Assembly (NCBI GenBank): GCA_963747735.1
Contig: CAVVGE010000007.1
Span: forward strand, 62,001-126,000
Origin: AP-15 sp963747735
Lineage (GTDB): Bacteria > Pseudomonadota > Alphaproteobacteria > ATCC43930 > CGMCC-115725
Length of the DNA stretch: 64,000 bases
Direction of reading: 5' to 3'
Positions 60,040-64,000 of this stretch are shown piece by piece. A program made the position numbers and the translations under genes. The notes under the pieces were generated by a model. The model was not told where the DNA came from, did no database searches, and saw nothing but the letters and a program-made list of their open reading frames with translations. Position 1 is the first letter of the stretch, and each line of letters begins with the position of its first letter.

Positions 60040-61634
60040 TCAGGCTTTGAGCCGGATGTCCTCCCAAGGGTAGGCGTAGCCGGTGCTCTTGAAGCTCGGG
60101 AACACGTCCTGCCACTTCGTTGCCGCGATGCGCGGACCGATCGCGTTCATAAAGGCGTGGCGGAAGACCGGCACAAAATAATATTCTTCGAGCATCGTGC
60201 GTTGGATGTCGTAGGCGAGCTGTTTGCGCTCCTCCGTCTTGTCCGAGGTCAGATACGTTTCGTATTTGGCGTCGAGGTCCTTGACGCAAAACGCGTCGGC
60301 AGAGAGAAAGCCGCCGCATTTGAACACCAACTCGTACCAGTTGGCCCAGCTCGCCCCGATCCGCGCGCCGGCCAAAATGATGTTGACGCCGGGCCATTCC
60401 TTAAGCCCGGCCTGGCGACGCTTGGTATAGACCGCGCGTTCGAGCGTTTGCATCTTGGTGCGGATGCCGATCGCCTGCAATTGCGAGACGACGCGCTCGC
60501 CGCGCGAGTAATAGGGCGGCGCCGGGGTCAGCCAATCGACATGAAAGCCGTTCGGGTAGCCGGCCTCGGCCATCAGCTTTTTCGCCTTGGCGACGTCGTG
60601 CGGCCATTTCGGCCACGGCATGCCGTAAAGCACATCGTCGTTGATCCAATTGCCGTCGACGCGGCCGAGCCCGTCGCATTCGGCCTCGTTCATCGCGTCG
60701 CGGTCGATCGCCAGGCTGATCGCCTGACGCACCCGTTTGTCGTGGAACGGGCTTTTCGGATCCTCGAAGCCAGGGAACTCGAGCCAGAAATTGCCCGACA
60801 CGACCGGCGCCAATATCATTTTAGGGTTGTTCTTGACCCGCTCGACCATCTCGCCCGGCACGTCGTAGATGATGTCGGCCTCGCCGCGCTCGAGCATCGC
60901 CACCCGCGTCGAGGCGTCGGGGACACTGACGATCGTGAAGTTCTTGACATGGACCGGGCGGTAATAGCCGTCGAACGCGGTGAATTCGAGCTTTGTCCCC
61001 GGCTCCTGCGCGGTGAGCCGATAGGGCCCGGCGCCGATCGGCTTCTGCGCAAACCCGCCTTGTCCCACCTTTTGATAATATTTCGCCGGCACGACCCAGC
61101 CAGCGCCGCAGACATTGGCGGTGCCGAGGAGCCGCGGGAAATCGAGAAACGGCTCCTTGAACGTGAACCGGACCGTGCGTTCATCCGGCGTTTCGACGGC
61201 GGCGGTCTTGTCGTGCATGACCTTGGCCCAGGCGCCGTGATAGTGCTCATAGCTCCATCTGACGTCGGCCGGCGTGACCGGCGAGCCGTCGTGGAATTTG
61301 ATCCCTTGGCGGAGCTGGAAGATGGCGCTTTTGGCATCCTCGGCAAATTCGTAATGCTCGGCGAGCGCCAGATGGTCATAGAGCTTGTCGCGGAAATTCT
61401 TGATCAGCCCGTCCTGCACCACGTTGAGGAAATTGTCGGGCGTGGCCCCGCCGTCATGCTGCTGCGGGTCGAGCCAGCGCGGCGCGATATTGGTGTGCCA
61501 GGCCAGGGTCATGCCGCCGCTCGGCGTGACTGCGTCGGCGGCACGCGCGGTGCGGCAAAGGGCACCGTCAGCGCCGTCGTCGCCAGGGCTGCGGTGCGCA
61601 AAACGCTGCGCCGCGTCGGGCTCGTCTTTTCCAT
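60040..61634 (-). CDS. ABC transporter substrate-binding protein (SBP family 5, peptide/nickel type), frameshifted in the signal peptide
   Basis: The mature part (RAADAVTPSGGMTLAWHTNI to YAYPWEDIRLKA, about 505 residues) is a family 5 solute-binding protein: LRQGIKFHDGSPVTPADVRW, KPIGAGPYRLTAQEPGTKLE, SVPDASTRVAMLERGEADII and KRVRQAISLAIDRDAM. Just upstream in another frame an ATG at 61634, with GGGAGG before it, encodes the Tat signal TRRSVLRTAALATTALTVPF; the two frames meet at about 61553. One missing base explains the break. Such proteins capture peptides or related solutes in the periplasm; no permease genes are adjacent. Its substrate is unknown. Confidence 0.8.
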
Positions 61635-61769
61635 CCCATCCTCCCTTGCCGCAGCGGCGCGGTTGCCGTGCGGTCGCTGGCTCGTCGTCCTTGTTTGCCG
61701 GGCCGTTTTTCGCCCTATGCGCGGCGCTGCGCGCTGCCGATCGAGCCTTGCGCTTAATGTAATGCAGCC

Positions 61770-62219
61770 ATGCGAGAATGTCTTTTTTTGATTTCGTGCG
61801 CGCCCCGATTTGCGCTCCTTTTCGCGGTCGCCGCGGCGCTCTTGTCGTGCCGGGGCTATGACCAGGTGCCGGGACAGGAGGCGGCGTGGCGCGAAGTGGC
61901 GCCCGAGCTGGCGGGGATGTCCTCGGCGGAATTATGGCATTGCGCCGGGCCGCCCTGGAGCGAGGCGGAGACGCCTGCGGGCGTGGCGAGGATGGTCTAC
62001 CGCTACGCCGATTTGAAAAATTATTGCGAAGTGACGCTGACCCTCGACCGCGGCCGGGTTCGTTCATATGCCGCCAATTATTCGGCGCCCGAGTTTCTCT
62101 GGCTGCGCCCCGGCTACAATTATTGCGGACAGATCTTCGAGGGGTGCTTGCGCCCGCCACCGGGCGGGCCGACGCCTCAGCCGGCGGCCCGCGCCCGCTC
62201 GGCCGATGCGGCGCCGTAA
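61770..62219 (+). CDS. Putative secreted or lipoprotein, hypothetical
   Basis: A 149-residue protein with a hydrophobic N-terminus ending in a lipobox-like LLSCRG (FALLFAVAAALLSCRGYDQV), followed by ELAGMSSAELWHCAGPPWSE, VARMVYRYADLKNYCEVTLT and LRPGYNYCGQIFEGC, with five Cys after the signal. The AELWHCAGPP motif recurs in small alphaproteobacterial lipoproteins of unknown role (related in look to BamE/OmlA-like folds, unproven). Its 3' end overlaps the ratA end by 43 bp on the opposite strand. Confidence 0.6.
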   Translation: MRECLFLISCAPRFALLFAVAAALLSCRGYDQVPGQEAAWREVAPELAGMSSAELWHCAGPPWSEAETPAGVARMVYRYADLKNYCEVTLTLDRGRVRSYAANYSAPEFLWLRPGYNYCGQIFEGCLRPPPGGPTPQPAARARSADAAP

Positions 62220-62638
62220 AGAGCGGCGGCGCGCTTTTCAAAGGCGCCGACCATGCGCCGTACCGCCTCGCCGAACAGCATCTCGATGACTTTTTGCATC
62301 AGCCGCGACTTGAATTGGAAATCGACAAAGAAATCGATGCGGCAGCCGCCCGTGACCGGGGTGAAGCTCCAGTGGTTGGTCAAATAGCGGAACGGTCCCT
62401 CGGCATAGGTCACCTCGATCTGCCGTGGCGGGTCGAGCACGACGCGCGAGGTAAAGCGCTCGCGGAACATCTTGAAGCCGATGACGAGGTCGGCGACGAC
62501 GAGGCGAGGCTGCCGCTCGCGGATGCGCGCAGCGATGCACCACGGCAGGAACTCGGGATAGCGCTCGATATCGGCGACGAGCGCGAAAAGCTCTTCCGCC
62601 GTGTAAGGCAGCACACGCTGTTCGGCATGGGTCGGCAT
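62177..62638 (-). CDS. RatA/COQ10-family START-like protein
   Basis: A 153-residue protein of the polyketide-cyclase/START-like fold: EQRVLPYTAEELFALVADIE, RYPEFLPWCIAARI, GFKMFRERFTSRVVLDPP, RYLTNHWSFTPVTGG and DFQFKSRLMQKVIEMLFGEA. Relatives are E. coli RatA, described as an inhibitor of ribosome subunit association, and the ubiquinone-binding COQ10. In alphaproteobacteria a gene of this type commonly follows lipA, as here (ten bases after its stop), which favours a respiratory quinone role over a toxin, by inference. Confidence 0.87.
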   Translation of the reverse strand: MPTHAEQRVLPYTAEELFALVADIERYPEFLPWCIAARIRERQPRLVVADLVIGFKMFRERFTSRVVLDPPRQIEVTYAEGPFRYLTNHWSFTPVTGGCRIDFFVDFQFKSRLMQKVIEMLFGEAVRRMVGAFEKRAAALYGAASAERARAAG

Positions 62639-62648
62639 GACGACAGAT

Positions 62649-63590
62649 TTAGGCGGCGGCGAGGTGTGCGGCACGTGCGGCGCGCAGCCGCACAAAGTCT
62701 TCTCCGGCGTGGAACGAGGAGCGCGTCAACGGCGAGGCCGACACCAGCAAAAACCCCTTTCCCAAAGCCAGGCTGCGATAGGCGTTGAACTCGTCGGGTG
62801 TGACAAAGCGGGCGATCGCATGGTGCTTGCGCGTCGGCTGCAGGTATTGCCCGATGGTCAGAAAATCGACTTGCGCCGCGCGCAGATCGTCCATCACCTG
62901 CAGCACCTCCGTTTTGTCTTCGCCGAGCCCGACCATGATCCCCGATTTGGTGAACATCGCCGGGTCGAGCCGCTTGACCTGGTCCAACAGCCGCAGCGAG
63001 TGAAAATATCGCGCACCCGGCCTTACCTCGGCGTAAAGACGCGGCACAGTTTCGAGATTGTGGTTGAAGATTTCCGGCCGGGCCGCGACCACGGTTTCGA
63101 GCGCCCCATCCTTCTTGAGGAAATCCGGCGTCAGCACCTCGATCGTCGTCGCCGGCGCGGCGGTGCGGATCGCCGCGATGGTGCGGGCGAAATGCCCGGC
63201 CCCGCCGTCGTCGAGATCGTCGCGATCGACCGAGGTCACGACGACATGCGCCAGTCCCAGCGCCGCCACCGCCTGCGCCACTCTTTCCGGCTCGTGCGGA
63301 TCGACCCGATCGGGCCGACCCGTCGCAACATTGCAAAAGGTGCAGGCGCGGGTGCAGACGCGCCCCAGGATCATCACCGTCGCGTGGCGCTCCTTCCAGC
63401 ACGCGCCGATATTCGGGCAGGCGGCCTCTTCGCACACCGTGTTGAGGTCGAGCCCGCGCATCAGCCGCCGCGTCGCCTGGTATTCGGGCGAGCCCGGCGC
63501 CCTGACCCGCAGCCAAGGCGGCTTCGGCAGGATTGGTCGGTCGGGAAGATGCGCCTTTTCCGGATGACGGAGAGTCGTGCCGTTCGCCAT
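62649..63590 (-). CDS. lipA: Lipoyl synthase
   Basis: A 313-residue radical-SAM enzyme inserting two sulfurs into octanoyl groups on E2 and H proteins. It shows the auxiliary cluster CEEAACPNIGAC (C-x4-C-x5-C), the radical-SAM cluster CTRACTFC, VVVTSVDRDDLDDGGAGHFA, FNHNLETVPRLY, TKSGIMVGLGED and the C-terminal auxiliary-cluster Ser in RSSFHAGE. Length is as expected. It forms an operon with the RatA-type gene. No lipB is present in the window. Confidence 0.95.
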   Translation of the reverse strand: MANGTTLRHPEKAHLPDRPILPKPPWLRVRAPGSPEYQATRRLMRGLDLNTVCEEAACPNIGACWKERHATVMILGRVCTRACTFCNVATGRPDRVDPHEPERVAQAVAALGLAHVVVTSVDRDDLDDGGAGHFARTIAAIRTAAPATTIEVLTPDFLKKDGALETVVAARPEIFNHNLETVPRLYAEVRPGARYFHSLRLLDQVKRLDPAMFTKSGIMVGLGEDKTEVLQVMDDLRAAQVDFLTIGQYLQPTRKHHAIARFVTPDEFNAYRSLALGKGFLLVSASPLTRSSFHAGEDFVRLRAARAAHLAAA

Positions 63591-63634
63591 GTTCGCCCGA
63601 TTGTCCTGCTATGGCTCGACCGAGAGGCTTTAAG

Positions 63635-63904
63635 CTATTCGAGACCGGAGGGAAGGATGGTGGTGTCATCGACCACCGCGACCGCCAATTGCTCTCTGGT
63701 GAGGTTTGTCGCGCCGCGCAGGTCGGCACCCCGCAAGATCGTTCCAGCCAGGACCGCGCCGGACAGGTTGGCGCCTCTTAAATCTGCTCCTGTCAGGTCC
63801 GCGTGGCTCAAATTGGCACACGTCAGATTCGCATGCGATAGATTTGTCCGCCGGATCTTGGCGCCGGACAAGTCCAAAACGAACCCCTGGATTTCAGGCA
63901 TCAT
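63635..63904 (-). CDS. Pentapeptide-repeat protein
   Basis: An 89-residue protein with about nine consecutive pentapeptides of the A(D/N)Lxx type (IRRTNLSHANLTCANLSHAD, then LTGADLRGANLSG), which form a right-handed quadrilateral beta-helix. A short non-repeat tail (NLTREQLAVAVVDDTTILPS) resembles the usual C-terminus of such proteins. Function unknown. Its ATG overlaps the stop of an upstream gene in an ATGA arrangement. Confidence 0.8.
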   Translation of the reverse strand: MMPEIQGFVLDLSGAKIRRTNLSHANLTCANLSHADLTGADLRGANLSGAVLAGTILRGADLRGATNLTREQLAVAVVDDTTILPSGLE

Positions 63905-64000
63905 CTCATCCTGCTGGGGTTGGCTTCCGACAATGCTTCATTCAAAAACCTCATGATTTCTCGTATATCGACGCTTGGTTCAGCCTTGGTATCGTCACGG
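63901..64000 (-). CDS. C-terminal end of a gene entering from beyond the window
   Basis: On the minus strand an open frame comes in from the window edge (DDTKAEPSVDIREIMRFLNE, ALSEANPSRMR) and stops at 63901, overlapping the start of the pentapeptide-repeat gene by four bases. Only 32 codons are visible; no family can be assigned. The ATGA overlap argues that it is real coding sequence. Confidence 0.45.
   Translation of the reverse strand, partial: RDDTKAEPSVDIREIMRFLNEALSEANPSRMR

Noticed and set aside
62177..62638. RatA-type gene as a toxin of a toxin-antitoxin pair
   Set aside because: No RatB-like partner next to it and the lipA linkage favours a COQ10-like or housekeeping role.

Overview
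GC-rich DNA with alphaproteobacterial gene content. The indicators are an AddAB recombination pair, lipA followed by a RatA/COQ10-type gene, an HmrR/CueR-type regulator next to a copper ATPase, a PaiB-like protein and a TMEM175-family channel. I would guess a Rhodospirillales-like or neighbouring lineage, but nothing here fixes the genus. No rRNA, tRNA or CRISPR array was found.

Layout. 1-6 kb: the 3' part of a molybdenum hydroxylase gene, glutathione peroxidase, a LysE-type exporter, a PaiB-like flavoprotein and a large MscS channel. 6-12 kb: recX, a decayed RTX-protein tail, then a tightly overlapping argD-argF-hslO-nitroreductase run. 12.2-13.7 kb: a graveyard of truncated or frameshifted toxin-antitoxin and type I methylase pieces. 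13.7-19.4 kb: a CtpA-like lipoprotein protease, a MITE-like repeat, an MBL-fold hydrolase with a MetX-like hydrolase, small lipoproteins and a decayed IS110 transposase. 19.6-22.5 kb: copA-cueR with a recognisable CueR promoter.

22.5-31.5 kb: two tandem, very long secreted proteins of the G8/parallel beta-helix (CEMIP-like) type. The first is broken by three frameshifts and the second is intact (1472 aa). Immediately downstream is a nine-gene type II secretion operon (gspE-F-H-I-J-L-M-N-K) that lacks gspD and gspG. It is followed by a glycosyltransferase, an internally duplicated polysaccharide-deacetylase-like protein and a methyltransferase. My inference is that the G8 proteins may be cargo of this secretion system; this 22.5-44 kb block is the most unusual part of the window.

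44-49.7 kb: an RND efflux operon (adaptor, permease, the 3' scar of a second permease, MarR regulator) with a perfect palindrome ahead of it. 49.7-56.7 kb: a TMEM175-type channel and addB-addA. 56.8-64 kb: two tandem small dimeric-barrel-like proteins, thioredoxin, a vanillate-demethylase-type reductase divergent from a cupin, a peptide-binding ABC component, lipA-ratA and a pentapeptide-repeat protein.

Caution on quality: argF, addA, addB, the solute-binding protein, brnA, the RTX tail and the first G8 gene all carry apparent frameshifts. Some of these genes are normally needed, so either the sequence contains indel errors or the genome carries real decay. The sequence alone cannot separate the two.
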